Shown: positions 7,937 through 17,282, counted from the first letter of the stretch. The stretch is DNA of 64,000 bases from Aeoliella straminimaris (GCF_024054565.1 NZ_JAMXLR010000006.1:1-64000), one strand, 5' to 3'. Notes: a model not told the origin generated them from the letters alone. Translations and numbers: made by a program.

Positions 7937-9412
7937 ATGAATCGTCAAATGCCTCAACTCAATCCAATCATCCTGCTGTTGTCGGCCGCGTTTTGCACGT
8001 TGGTTTCAAGCACCTTCGCACAGAACTCGATCAACGTTGGTCTGCAGCGGGCGAAAAATCCGCCCATGCAAACGGTCTCGCGCGAGCCACCGGTGTTGCC
8101 GGACCCGCAAGAGCCGTTCGAAGTCCGTGATGACTTTACGCTCATCGAGTCGCTCGACGAGTTTCGCGCGGCCATCAAAGCGAGCGGACAGAAGGTGCGA
8201 CTGAAGCCGGGCATCTACCGCGCCGAATCCGTCGACCCGCCCGTGGGAAGCGACCAGCACATCTTCGCGGCGACCGGCTCCAACAATCACTTCGACCTGC
8301 GGGGCGTGGTGATCGAGACACCGGTCTCAGTGCAAAGCAAGCTGTCGCGCGCCGCGCACGTGTCCGACTGCTGGCATTTGTTTGGTGACAACAACACCTT
8401 CGAAGGTGGCTACTTCCGCAACGTGATCGATCGCCCGTACCCCGATTACAGTGTGGCAGAGAACGAGTTTGAGGTGCTGGGGAGTGGCAACTCGTTTGTC
8501 GACTGCACCTTCGTCATTCAGGGCTCGGTTCCCTATGGCTATTCGGACTTCTATGGCAAGGGAGGTCCCAACTTCGGCCGCTTGAACAAGCATGGATTCC
8601 TGTCGATCGTCGGAGCACAGCACACCCGGCTCAGCGGCTGCCAGGTCTACATGCAATCGTTTGGCCACTGCATTCATTTCCATGCCGCCGATGGAGTTGT
8701 GATCGAGAACTGCTTGCTCAGTGGCACGCTGCGCCCAACCAACGACATCTTCGCCGAGCAAGTCGGCAGGGCAGTGGAGTACGATTTCCAAGTCATGTAC
8801 CGCGGCAAGCGGCCCATCCCCCATGACGAGATGATCCCGCTGACCGAGGATGGCATTCGTACTTATGGTGGCGATAAGAACATCACCGTGACGGACACCA
8901 CCATCGAACGATTTCGCGGGTGCGTCCAGATACTGTGTGAGAGCGACGTGACCCTGAAGAACGTCACGGTGCTCGAAGCGGGCGACTTCAGTTTCGACGT
9001 CAGCGCGGGCGACCAGGGCAAGGTCGAGCTGCGAAACTGCCGGGCCGACGTGGCTTACAACCCGGTGTTCAACCTCACTCGCGGGGCAACGCCCAAGGAC
9101 GCCTTCTACGAAGTGACGATTCTCAGTCCCGCCGAAGGAGTGAAGCCAACGCCGCGTTCGTCGCTCGGCACCATCTGCGGCGAGCGATGTACCTTCATCC
9201 TGCACGACGGCACCACGCGCCCCCTGCCGGCGGAGGCGAACCAACTGCATTGCGGCGGTAACAAGGGGCTCGCAAACTCGACGGTCAAGAACTACACCTC
9301 GGCCAGGCTGCTCTTGAGCGAGCGGGTCCGCGATTGCACGATCGAGTCGGTGGGGCCCGTGGACGACCGAGGTGCCGGCAATCGGGTGATGCGGATTGAG
9401 CCGGAAGATTGA
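7937..9412 (+). CDS. Secreted right-handed parallel beta-helix protein
   Basis: A protein of 491 residues; the start is supported by CCAGGTGG eight bases before the ATG. A signal peptide (LNPIILLLSAAFCTLVSSTFA) precedes an 'i-x-s-l-d-e-f-r-a-A-I-k-a-s-g-x-x-v-x-L-k-P-G-i-Y' opening (about residues 65-95). That opening is typical of polysaccharide-lyase-like beta-helices. Repeating short strand motifs (NHFDLRGVVIE, NTFEGGYFRN, NSFVDCTF, TRLSGCQVYM, VVIENCLLSG) follow to about residue 400. This suggests an extracytoplasmic polysaccharide-binding or -cleaving protein; the enzyme class cannot be fixed by eye. Confidence 0.75.
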   Translation: MNRQMPQLNPIILLLSAAFCTLVSSTFAQNSINVGLQRAKNPPMQTVSREPPVLPDPQEPFEVRDDFTLIESLDEFRAAIKASGQKVRLKPGIYRAESVDPPVGSDQHIFAATGSNNHFDLRGVVIETPVSVQSKLSRAAHVSDCWHLFGDNNTFEGGYFRNVIDRPYPDYSVAENEFEVLGSGNSFVDCTFVIQGSVPYGYSDFYGKGGPNFGRLNKHGFLSIVGAQHTRLSGCQVYMQSFGHCIHFHAADGVVIENCLLSGTLRPTNDIFAEQVGRAVEYDFQVMYRGKRPIPHDEMIPLTEDGIRTYGGDKNITVTDTTIERFRGCVQILCESDVTLKNVTVLEAGDFSFDVSAGDQGKVELRNCRADVAYNPVFNLTRGATPKDAFYEVTILSPAEGVKPTPRSSLGTICGERCTFILHDGTTRPLPAEANQLHCGGNKGLANSTVKNYTSARLLLSERVRDCTIESVGPVDDRGAGNRVMRIEPED

Positions 9413-9458
9413 GCCGAGGAGGCTCGGAATGGGCGCCGCCTCCACTGCTTGACCGCCA

Positions 9459-9475
9459 GATAGTTTATTGCTAAA
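9459..9475. promoter_or_regulatory. Putative MarR operator, copy 1 (upstream of marR-like gene)
   Basis: The 17-mer GATAGTTTATTGCTAAA is found here and, identically, at 10055-10071 before the OYE gene. The surrounding bases (AGTTTATT-gctaa-AATAAATA) form an imperfect palindrome, as expected of a winged-helix dimer site. The position, 60 bases before the regulator's start, fits autoregulation. Confidence 0.6.
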
Positions 9476-9535
9476 ATAAATAGTGATCGACAAACCAGCC
9501 GACACGTAACCGCGTTGGCAGAAAGGCGGGATGCC

Positions 9536-10021
9536 ATGGCGCAAAAACTCGAACAGGAACTCAAGAAGAAGAAAATATTCGACTCGGTGCAACAGGCGGC
9601 CGTGGTCGGTTTGTTACGCACTAACGACCTGTTTCAGTACCGGTTCGCTCAACTGTTTCGTGAATACGGACTGACACAACCTCAGTACAACGTGCTGCGA
9701 ATCCTCCGCGGCGAAGGCAAACCGCTACCCTGCCTGGAGATCGCCAGCCGATTAATCACCATGGTGCCGGCCATCACCAGCTTGATCGACAAGCTGGAGA
9801 AGCGCGAATTGGTCGAGCGGAAACGTTGCAGCAAGGACCGGCGAGTGTGGTACGTGTCGCTCCGGCCCGAAGGGGGCAAGTTGCTGAAAAAGATGGATAA
9901 ACCCGTGGCGGAGCTGCACGCCGAACTGTGCCGAGGCCTGACGGCCAAGGAGTGTAGGCAGTTGGCGGAACTGATGGAGAAGGCGCGGAGCGTTCACCCA
10001 GCGAAAGCCGAGCTGGAATGA
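9536..10021 (+). CDS. MarR-family transcriptional regulator
   Basis: A protein of 161 residues from the ATG at 9536 (GGCGGG upstream); a TTG at 9515 would add seven residues. A winged helix spans roughly residues 30-120. The recognition region is LPCLEIASRLITMVPAITSL, followed by the wing DRRVWYVSLRPEGGKLL, the classic MarR 'D-R-R-x-x-x-V-x-L-T-x-x-G' block. MarR proteins are dimeric repressors relieved by phenolic or reactive ligands. The adjacent OYE gene, preceded by the same 17-base element, is the probable target. Confidence 0.85.
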   Translation: MAQKLEQELKKKKIFDSVQQAAVVGLLRTNDLFQYRFAQLFREYGLTQPQYNVLRILRGEGKPLPCLEIASRLITMVPAITSLIDKLEKRELVERKRCSKDRRVWYVSLRPEGGKLLKKMDKPVAELHAELCRGLTAKECRQLAELMEKARSVHPAKAELE

Positions 10022-10054
10022 ACGGGACGAACCAGGCGCGTGTTTTTTTCGTAC

Positions 10055-10071
10055 GATAGTTTATTGCTAAA
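10055..10071. promoter_or_regulatory. Putative MarR operator, copy 2 (upstream of OYE gene)
   Basis: An exact second copy of the 17-base element at 9459-9475. It lies 45 bases before the ATG of the Old Yellow Enzyme gene and just after a T-rich stretch (10042-10049). Two identical sites before a regulator and its neighbour are strong circumstantial evidence of a shared operator. Confidence 0.6.
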
Positions 10072-10115
10072 CAATTTACCTCTAGCCCAAGTCTCAATGC
10101 AACGGAGCCCCCCTC

Positions 10116-11213
10116 ATGAATGCCAACGAATTCCTGTTTCGCCCCCTGCAAACCGGCGACATCGAACTGCCGAACCGCGTGCTGATGGCGCCGCTGACCC
10201 GCGGTCGAGCCCCCGGCCGCGTGCCTAACGAGTTGATGGTGGAATACTATCAGCAGCGGGCAAGCGCCGGCCTGATCATCTCCGAGGCCACGGCCATCAG
10301 TCCGCAGGGTTACGGCTGGCACCAGGCTCCGGCCATCTACAACGACGAACAAGTGGCGGGCTGGAAACGCGTGACCGACGCCGTGCACGAGGCGGGCGGA
10401 CGCATCTTCGTGCAGCTCTGGCATATGGGTCGTGTATCGCACCCCGACTTTCAGGATGGAAAACCGCCCGTCGGCCCCAGCGCCATTGCGGCCACTGGCG
10501 AAGCCCACACGCCCACTGGCAAGAAGCCTTACGTCGTGCCGCACGCGCTGACAACCGACGAGATTGCCTCCATCGTGGCCGACTACGCTGCCGCGACGGT
10601 GCGTGCTCGTCAGGCGGGATTCGACGGCGTCGAGATTCACGGCGCTAACGGCTACCTGATCGACCAGTTCCTCCGCGACGCCGCCAACCAGCGCGACGAC
10701 GAGTACGGTGGCTCGGTGGAGAACCGTCTCCGGTTCCTGCGCGAAGTGGTCACGGCCGTTGCCGACGCTTGGTCGCCAGTACGTACTGGCTTGCGACTGA
10801 GCCCCACGATGAACGGACAAGGCATGCATGACAGCAACCCCGTGGCGTTGTACACCGCAGCGGCGGAGATGCTCAACGGCTTCGACCTGGCCTACGTCCA
10901 CACGGCCGAGGCCATCCAGCCCGGCAGGTTGTACAACGCCGATGCCGAGCGAGTGACACCGCATATCCGCCAGGCGTACCAGGGCGTACTGGTAACCAAT
11001 GGTGGCTATGACAAGGAGTCGGCCGCCGAAGCCATTGCCAGCGGCCAGGCCGACGCCATCGCCTTCGGCCAGCCCTTCATCGCCAACCCAGACCTGCCCG
11101 AGCGCCTCCGCGTCGACGCGCCGCTCAACGAACCGGTGGTAGCCACCTACTACTCCCAAGGCCCCACCGGGTACGTCGACTATCCGACACTGGCCGAGGC
11201 CACTGGTTTTTGA
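10116..11213 (+). CDS. Old Yellow Enzyme family ene-reductase (NemA-like)
   Basis: A protein of 365 residues, normal for the family. It is an FMN-dependent TIM barrel that reduces activated C=C bonds or nitro-compounds with NAD(P)H. The N-terminal LFRPLQTGDIELPNRVLMAP, the substrate-binding pair His175/Asn178 (HGANG) and the DQFLRD..NQRDDEYGGS segment are all diagnostic. Further family marks are LRLSPT and the C-terminal flavin-phosphate region (NGGYD...DAIAFGQPFIANPDLP). It is preceded by the 17-base element shared with the marR-like gene, so repression by that protein is likely. It probably acts in detoxification of electrophiles. Confidence 0.9.
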   Translation: MNANEFLFRPLQTGDIELPNRVLMAPLTRGRAPGRVPNELMVEYYQQRASAGLIISEATAISPQGYGWHQAPAIYNDEQVAGWKRVTDAVHEAGGRIFVQLWHMGRVSHPDFQDGKPPVGPSAIAATGEAHTPTGKKPYVVPHALTTDEIASIVADYAAATVRARQAGFDGVEIHGANGYLIDQFLRDAANQRDDEYGGSVENRLRFLREVVTAVADAWSPVRTGLRLSPTMNGQGMHDSNPVALYTAAAEMLNGFDLAYVHTAEAIQPGRLYNADAERVTPHIRQAYQGVLVTNGGYDKESAAEAIASGQADAIAFGQPFIANPDLPERLRVDAPLNEPVVATYYSQGPTGYVDYPTLAEATGF

Positions 11214-11268
11214 AGGGCAGCACTAACTTGCTTCGGTGTGTGGCGCATCAGAGCATTTCACTGAAAAC

Positions 11269-11300
11269 CACGACCCATTCTCGAATGAGCGTGGGTCGTG
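11269..11300. terminator. Stem-loop after the OYE gene
   Basis: A 9-bp perfect stem (CACGACCCA 11269-11277 with TGGGTCGTG 11292-11300); an inner ATTC/GAAT pair extends it. There is no T-run on the plus strand, while the minus strand reads GGTTTTC after the stem. A weak or bidirectional terminator is plausible. Confidence 0.5.
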
Positions 11301-11405
11301 AAGTTGTTGACTTGGCTATCTGAATGAGTTAGTTTGATGGCGTCATGGGAATGATGGGTTTAGGCTGCAAGTCGCCTTTTCAATTCTTGCAGCGGAACCG
11401 AACAG

Positions 11406-13304
11406 ATGAGAGCAACTTCTCTCGCGCGTGCTGGCAACACACAACTACCCGCCGTTGGCAGGCGGCGACCATCCCTTCACAGGGCTGCGTGCAAACCGTG
11501 GGAACTATGGATCGTGGCCACAGCAGTGCTTCTTTCGTGCTGCGAAACCAGCCGCGCCGAAGTTTCCTTCGCAGGGGACGTTGAGTTCGTCTCAAGTGGA
11601 CAGAACTCCCAACTCTACATCGGACAAACATCCGATGGCCACATGCGCATCGATACCGGTTCGGAGCTCTCGGTTTACGGCACGCATGTGGGCATGTCCA
11701 GCGACAATATTTCAGCGCTGGACATTACGGGAATTGGGTCAAGGCTGATTACACCGGATGGCCTCACTGTCTCCGGATTCAGTCGTGTGAGAATAGCTGA
11801 TGGCGGATTTGTTGCTAGCGGAGCGCTAACATCCTGGCCGTTTGAGTATGGTGTTTCGACCATCGAGCTGTCCGGGGAGGCGACGTCGATGGCAGTTCGG
11901 GGCCATGTCACACTTGGCCAAAAAAACCAAGCAAGTCTCTATGTACACGACGGTGCGTCTATAAATGCCCCGACGGCATTGGGCTACCTCGGTCCTCACC
12001 TGAAGGTCCTTCTTGATGATGGGAGCATCACCTTGCGCCAAGTCAACCTTTCGGGTCACCTGAGCGGCACAGGAACGTTGCGACTATCTGGCGGTGATTT
12101 CAGGAACTACGGAACGATTGTGGCGGGATCGTCACTCACGATTGATGCCACCTCCAGGCTTAAGAACGCTGGTACGATTGATGTGGACAATGGCTCAATC
12201 ATATTTCAGAGCGTTTACGACTGCTTGCTCGACAACACAGGAACCATCGCCCTTCGCCAAGGGAATCTGCTGTTCAACACAATAAACGACAAGACTCTAT
12301 CCAACGGTGGCGACCTAATCGCTGATTTCGGAGTCAGTCACATCTATGGTTCCGTTGCGAATGGAGGAAGTGTGCTAGCTCTCGCTGATCTGGACATTCA
12401 CGGAAACCTGCTGAATGGAGGAGTGGTGCACAACAATGGTGAGATGCTAATCCACGGAAACTTGTCGAACGCCACTACTGGTGTATTCAACCTGGGAGCT
12501 GGATTAGCAGTCGTCGAAGGCGATTTCCGTAGCAACCACTCAACATTGGCAACCGAACTCACCGAATCCGACTCTGGCCATCAGTACGGGGCTTTGCAAG
12601 TCGGAGGAGAAGCCCACTTCACAGGAGACAACACACTCGAAATAAAGGCCCCTTTTCGACACACATTCCAGCTAGGCGAAAGCTTCGAGCTTCTTACCAC
12701 TGCTGGCGGTATCTTCGGCGACCTCACTCTCGGCGATGTGCCATACCTCGACGAATCGCTCGCATGGAAACTCTTCAGCGACTCGCACACGTTGACCCTC
12801 TCCGTGGGGCTGGCTGGTGATTTCAACGACGATTCGGCCGTCGACTTGGCCGACTACCTTGTCTGGCGCAACTCGCTGGGCAGTCGTGAGTCGTTTCCCG
12901 CGGCCGATGGCTGGGGGCCACGTGGCGTGGCCGATGGAGTGGTCGACCATTGGGACTACGACATCTGGAAGGAGAATTTCGGAAACTCGGCTGCCGTCTC
13001 CGCAGCACCTTCGACGGGAACCATCCCCGAACCTGCTAGCTGGTTGGTGTTCGTACTGTCCGGACTTGTTGTGTCCGTCTGCAGGGTTCGCATCGAAACC
13101 ATCTGGTCGACTTGCTGCAGCTATGTTCAAACACATCGCGCCGCGTTATTCTCAGACTACACCTTGTTCGTCCGCAGGAGGCCATGCACCTCCTTACCCA
13201 TGATGGATGCTGCTGAGGGGGAGAGCTTTGTCAGACCAACAACAGAATCGGTTTCAGGTCGACTTGCGGGGCCTGATCGACCTGCTATCGCAGCACCTTT
13301 ATAG
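11406..13304 (+). CDS. PEP-CTERM protein with dockerin-like repeats and beta-solenoid body
   Basis: A protein of 632 residues. A signal region (WELWIVATAVLLSCCETSRA, about residues 32-51) is followed by strand-turn repeats (SGTGTLRLSGGDF, NYGTIVAGSSLTI, NAGTIDVDNGSI). Two dockerin-like calcium loops follow (GDFNDDSAVDLADYLVWR, then ADGVVDHWDYDIW). Near residue 543 is IPEPASWLVFVLSGLVVSV with a short basic end, a PEP-CTERM signal. Oddly, the frame runs about 70 residues past the signal and overlaps the start of the next gene, so a lost stop or small indel near 13090-13200 is possible. Confidence 0.7.
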   Translation: MRATSLARAGNTQLPAVGRRRPSLHRAACKPWELWIVATAVLLSCCETSRAEVSFAGDVEFVSSGQNSQLYIGQTSDGHMRIDTGSELSVYGTHVGMSSDNISALDITGIGSRLITPDGLTVSGFSRVRIADGGFVASGALTSWPFEYGVSTIELSGEATSMAVRGHVTLGQKNQASLYVHDGASINAPTALGYLGPHLKVLLDDGSITLRQVNLSGHLSGTGTLRLSGGDFRNYGTIVAGSSLTIDATSRLKNAGTIDVDNGSIIFQSVYDCLLDNTGTIALRQGNLLFNTINDKTLSNGGDLIADFGVSHIYGSVANGGSVLALADLDIHGNLLNGGVVHNNGEMLIHGNLSNATTGVFNLGAGLAVVEGDFRSNHSTLATELTESDSGHQYGALQVGGEAHFTGDNTLEIKAPFRHTFQLGESFELLTTAGGIFGDLTLGDVPYLDESLAWKLFSDSHTLTLSVGLAGDFNDDSAVDLADYLVWRNSLGSRESFPAADGWGPRGVADGVVDHWDYDIWKENFGNSAAVSAAPSTGTIPEPASWLVFVLSGLVVSVCRVRIETIWSTCCSYVQTHRAALFSDYTLFVRRRPCTSLPMMDAAEGESFVRPTTESVSGRLAGPDRPAIAAPL

Positions 13305-15048
13305 CGGACCAGAGGTTTTCGTTCGCGAACTGCTTCAGAACGCCGTGGATGCGATTCGCGCTCGCCAGCAACTTGATCTAGGGCACGTGGGAACCATCGA
13401 GATCGAAGTAGTTGAGTCCCGCAGTGGACCACCGACGCTGGTTTTTCAGGATGACGGTGTTGGACTCTCCGAGCAGGAGGTTCACCAGTTCCTGGCCACA
13501 ATCGGGCAGTCGTCCAAGCGAGGAAACGTGGCGCGGCGGCCCGACGATTTCCTTGGCCAGTTCGGCATCGGGCTGCTTTCCAGCTTTATGGTCACCAATC
13601 AAATCTCGGTGCTGACCCGTTCGGCACGGGAAGGTGATCACCCGGCCGTGGAATGGCGGGGCAATACCGATGGCACCTACTCCGTGCGACCGCTGAAACG
13701 GGAGATACCCTGCGGCACTCAAGTGTTCCTGCAACCTGCCGAGGGATTTGAGGAGTTCTTCGAGCCCCAGCGCATCTTGAACCTGGCCCGCAATTTCGGC
13801 GAGTTCCTCGAGCCCCGCATCGTGCTCAATAGCGGTGGTCAGACTCAGGTGGTTAATGGCGATGCTCCCTGGGCCGAGTGGCCAGTCGACCCCGACGAGC
13901 GCGAGCAATTGCTCGACTATGGACGAACCACTTTCGAGCGAGACTTCCTCGACGTGATCCCCCTCCGGTCTACCGCCGGTAGCGTCACTGGCGTTGCTTA
14001 TGTCCTGGCGCAGGCAGTTCACGCGGGGGCGCGGCAGCGTCATCGGGTGTACCTGAAGGACATGCTGCTATCGAACGAAGCGCACGACTTGCTGCCCGAG
14101 TGGGCTTTCTTCGTGCAGTGCGTGCTCAACGCCCGCGGCCTGCGACCAACCGCCTCCCGCGAGTCGTTCTACAAGGACCGAGTGCTGGAAGACACGCAAG
14201 AGGAACTGGGTGGTTGCCTGCGGCGATATCTGGTGGAGATGGCCCGCACGCAGCCCAACCGATTCAAGCAACTGATCGCGGTGCATCATTTGGCCGCTAA
14301 GGCCCTGGCCATCGACGACGACGAGTGCCTGGAACTGTTCGCCGACTGGTTCCCGTTCGAAACATCGCTCGGCACGATGACTCTGGGCGAGTATCGACAA
14401 CAACATCCAGTGGTGCGTTACGTTGCCAGTCGCGATCAGTTCCGGCAGATCGCTCAGGTGGCGGCTTCCGAGTCGCTGGCAGTAGTCAACGCCGGCTATG
14501 TATACGAGGTTGAAATCCTGCAGCGTCTGGGGGCGATCCGCCCGGATATTCGCGTGGAACCGTTCGACGCCGACCAGCTCTCCGAGCGATTCGAAGAGCT
14601 CACCCAACAGGAACGAGAAGAGACCATCGAGTTCGAGCGGCTGGCCGATGTCACGTTGCAGCGATTCAAGTGCGCCGTGGAGATCGCGAAATTTCACCCC
14701 ACGGAACTGCCGGCCCTGTACGTGGCAGATGAAAACTCCGGCTTCATGCGGTCCATCGAACAGGCCCAGGACGTTACCGAAGGGGTCTGGACCGACGTGC
14801 TCGGCTCGTTGGCTCAGGACGTGCCTTCGACGTACGCCCGACTGTATCTGAACTATGGCAATCCTCTGATCCATCGCATTTGCCACCTGGCCGACGAGCG
14901 TGGCCAACAGCGATCCATCGAGATGGTTTACGTACAATCGCTCTTGCTGGGGCACTTCCCCTTGAAACAGAGCGAGATCAAGCTGCTCAACGAAGGGCTA
15001 CTGGGACTCATCGACTGGGCAGTAACCACGGATCGCGGCCATGAGTGA
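13228..15048 (+). CDS. Hsp90-family (HtpG-like) ATPase chaperone
   Basis: A protein of 606 residues from a TTG at 13228 (GAGGGGGAG upstream; an ATG at 13207 is the alternative). The Bergerat ATP fold is intact: Glu34/Asn38/Asp41 in RELLQNAVD, DGVG at 76-79, IGQSSK at 92-97 and GQFGIG at 110-115. The middle-domain NARGLRPTASRE (about 301-312) corresponds to the Hsp90 catalytic-arginine loop. The C-terminal part diverges and has no MEEVD tail, as in bacteria. This is a divergent HtpG paralog. Its stop overlaps the next gene's ATG, and two paralogous partner genes follow, suggesting a dedicated co-chaperone or client set. Confidence 0.85.
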   Translation: MSDQQQNRFQVDLRGLIDLLSQHLYSGPEVFVRELLQNAVDAIRARQQLDLGHVGTIEIEVVESRSGPPTLVFQDDGVGLSEQEVHQFLATIGQSSKRGNVARRPDDFLGQFGIGLLSSFMVTNQISVLTRSAREGDHPAVEWRGNTDGTYSVRPLKREIPCGTQVFLQPAEGFEEFFEPQRILNLARNFGEFLEPRIVLNSGGQTQVVNGDAPWAEWPVDPDEREQLLDYGRTTFERDFLDVIPLRSTAGSVTGVAYVLAQAVHAGARQRHRVYLKDMLLSNEAHDLLPEWAFFVQCVLNARGLRPTASRESFYKDRVLEDTQEELGGCLRRYLVEMARTQPNRFKQLIAVHHLAAKALAIDDDECLELFADWFPFETSLGTMTLGEYRQQHPVVRYVASRDQFRQIAQVAASESLAVVNAGYVYEVEILQRLGAIRPDIRVEPFDADQLSERFEELTQQEREETIEFERLADVTLQRFKCAVEIAKFHPTELPALYVADENSGFMRSIEQAQDVTEGVWTDVLGSLAQDVPSTYARLYLNYGNPLIHRICHLADERGQQRSIEMVYVQSLLLGHFPLKQSEIKLLNEGLLGLIDWAVTTDRGHE

Positions 15049-16126
15049 AGACACCCTCGAACGCATCGAAGACCTGGTGGACGAAGCCATGCAGCTACCG
15101 CATGGCGAGGTGCAGGTGCGGTTGTTGGATGAAGCGGTCAGGCTGGCGGACATCGTCCGCGACCAGGACGTCATGTTCGCCACCCGCATTTACCTGGTCG
15201 ACTCTGGAGTGTTCTCCGGGCATTTCGAGAAATCGCTTCCCGCCTTTGCCTGGTGCCTGGCGCAATTCGAGCAGGATCCGCAGCGCTATCGGGACCAGGA
15301 ACGCACGCTGTTGTGGTATTTCAAAAATGTGCTGCACAACGCCGACGAGCTGCCACAACTCACGCGAGAGCAAGTGGAAGAGCTGCGGGGCCAAATGGCC
15401 AGGCTCTACGGTCAGTGCGGGTACAACATGCGTCCGGTGCACTACACGCGACTGGTGTTCGCCATCCGCATCGGCGACCGTCAATTGGCCGAGGAGTCGT
15501 TTGCGAACTATCGGGCGGTGCGGCGCGACTCGATGGCGGACTGCATCGCATGCGAAGCCGACAGCGAAGTCGAATACTTTGAGTTCATCGACGAGCCCGA
15601 GCAAGCCCTCAAAACAGCCGGCCCGAGCCTCCAGGGACGGCTCACCTGCGCCGAAGTACCCCACCGCACGTACAGCTATGTTCTGCGTCCTTTGGCTGTG
15701 CTTGGCCGATACGAAGAGGCCGACGAATACCACCGCAAAGGCTATCGTTTGATTCGCAACAATCCGGCTTTCCTGCGACACGTTGCCTGGCACATGGCGT
15801 TTCTGATGCACCGCGGCAAACAATCCTCGGCAGTACGGATGCTCGAACGCCATCTATCGTGGGCCATCGACACCTTCCACCTCGGCGCACGCTATCTGTT
15901 CTACGTCTCCTCGAGACGCACCCTCGCGTGGCTGGCTGAGAACTCGGATACCGCGAAGCTGGACCTGCCGAAATCGTTCCCTGCCTACCGCCCCTCGGGC
16001 GACTACGACCTGGCCGAGCTGATCGCGTGGTTCGACAGTCAGCTTGCCGAATTAGGAGCACGTTTCGACGCCCGCAACCAGAATGACTTCTTCACGCGAA
16101 ATCTGGTCGAACGGCTGCAGTATTAG
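15041..16126 (+). CDS. Helical-repeat-like partner of the Hsp90 homolog, paralog 1
   Basis: A protein of 361 residues, almost entirely alpha-helical by composition. It shows pairs of amphipathic helices of TPR-like spacing (for example [20 protein letters not shown]). There is no signal peptide or membrane segment, so it is cytosolic. Conserved blocks shared with the next gene are [41 protein letters not shown] and [15 protein letters not shown]. Its start overlaps the Hsp90 stop by eight bases (translational coupling). TPR proteins are known Hsp90 partners in eukaryotes; by analogy a co-chaperone role is inferred. The fold assignment is a visual judgement. Confidence 0.7.
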   Translation: MSEDTLERIEDLVDEAMQLPHGEVQVRLLDEAVRLADIVRDQDVMFATRIYLVDSGVFSGHFEKSLPAFAWCLAQFEQDPQRYRDQERTLLWYFKNVLHNADELPQLTREQVEELRGQMARLYGQCGYNMRPVHYTRLVFAIRIGDRQLAEESFANYRAVRRDSMADCIACEADSEVEYFEFIDEPEQALKTAGPSLQGRLTCAEVPHRTYSYVLRPLAVLGRYEEADEYHRKGYRLIRNNPAFLRHVAWHMAFLMHRGKQSSAVRMLERHLSWAIDTFHLGARYLFYVSSRRTLAWLAENSDTAKLDLPKSFPAYRPSGDYDLAELIAWFDSQLAELGARFDARNQNDFFTRNLVERLQY

Positions 16127-16196
16127 GGGGAGATCGAGCGACTCGCAGCAGGACTACTGAAATCAGCGTACCGGGACGCAAACGCGGACCACAGCC

Positions 16197-17282
16197 ATGA
16201 GTGATACGAATCTGGATCGCATCGAGGAGCTATCGGCCGAGGCCTGGAGCCTGCCGCATGGCGAGGTGCAGGTGCGGCTGCTGGAAGAAGCGGTCAGGTT
16301 GGCGGACGTGGTGCGCGACCAGGACCTGATGTTTCGCACTCGCCTCAGCTTTATCCACTCGGCCGTGTTCTCCGGCCACACCGAACTGGCCCTGCCCGCC
16401 TTTGCGTGGTGCCTGGTTCAGTTCGAAAGCGACCCAATCCGGTATCAGCGGCAGCAGCACTCGGTGCTGTGGTCGTTCAAGTACATCCTGCACTTCGCCG
16501 ACAACTTTCCGCAACTCACCCGCGACCAGGTCGAGCGGCTGGAAGGCCAGATGGCCGAGATTTACGATCGCTGCGGCTACAACATGCGTCCGGTGCACTA
16601 CGTTCGTCTGGGATTCGCCACCGGCATCGGCGATCGTGAACTGGCCAAAGAGTCATTCGCAAACTACCGCGCTGTACCGCGCGACACGATGGCCGATTGC
16701 ATTGCCTGCGAGGCCGATGGCGAACTCGAATACTATGCGTTGATCGACGAACCCGAGAAAGCGGTTAAGGCCGTCGAGCCAAGCCTTGCGGGACAGCGAA
16801 CGTGTGCCGAGGTTCCGCACCGCACTTACAGCGACGCCTTGCGACCGCTGGCCCTGCTGGAACGCTACAAGGAGGCCGACGAGTATCAACGCAAAGGCTA
16901 TCGCCTGATTCGCAACAACCCGAAGTTCCTCCAGCAAGTTGCCTGGCAAATGGCCTATTTGGTGCACCGCGAGCGCCGAGAGCCAGCCTTGCGGATGCTT
17001 GAGCGGCATTTGCCATGGGCATTGGACACCTACTACCTTCGCAATCGTTACCTGTTCTACGTGTCCGCCAAACGGACGCTCAACTGCTTTGTCGGCAAGC
17101 GACGCACCAAGAAACTGCATTTACCCTCGGCCTTCCCGGCCTTCAGCCCCACCGGTAGCTACGACCTGGCCGAGCTGATCGCGTGGTTCGATAGCAAACT
17201 GAAGGCATTGGGGGCACGCTTCGACGCCCGCAACCAAAATGATTTCTTCACACGGGATCTGGTTGATCGGCTGCAATACTGA
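16197..17282 (+). CDS. Helical-repeat-like partner of the Hsp90 homolog, paralog 2
   Basis: A protein of 361 residues, exactly the length of the preceding gene and alignable to it without evident gaps at roughly two-thirds identity by eye. It is a tandem duplicate 70 bases downstream. The same cysteine/histidine-bearing blocks are kept ([29 protein letters not shown]), while the segment [17 protein letters not shown] differs most. Equal length and preserved motifs argue that both copies are functional. It is likely co-transcribed with the Hsp90 homolog. Confidence 0.7.
   Translation: MSDTNLDRIEELSAEAWSLPHGEVQVRLLEEAVRLADVVRDQDLMFRTRLSFIHSAVFSGHTELALPAFAWCLVQFESDPIRYQRQQHSVLWSFKYILHFADNFPQLTRDQVERLEGQMAEIYDRCGYNMRPVHYVRLGFATGIGDRELAKESFANYRAVPRDTMADCIACEADGELEYYALIDEPEKAVKAVEPSLAGQRTCAEVPHRTYSDALRPLALLERYKEADEYQRKGYRLIRNNPKFLQQVAWQMAYLVHRERREPALRMLERHLPWALDTYYLRNRYLFYVSAKRTLNCFVGKRRTKKLHLPSAFPAFSPTGSYDLAELIAWFDSKLKALGARFDARNQNDFFTRDLVDRLQY

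Noticed and set aside
8327..9592. 421-residue minus-strand open frame across the beta-helix gene
   Set aside because: Antisense shadow of a well-supported gene; no signal peptide, domain or ribosome-binding site.
9774..11159. 461-residue minus-strand open frame across the MarR and OYE genes
   Set aside because: Antisense to two genes with clear family motifs; composition is typical of a high-GC shadow frame.
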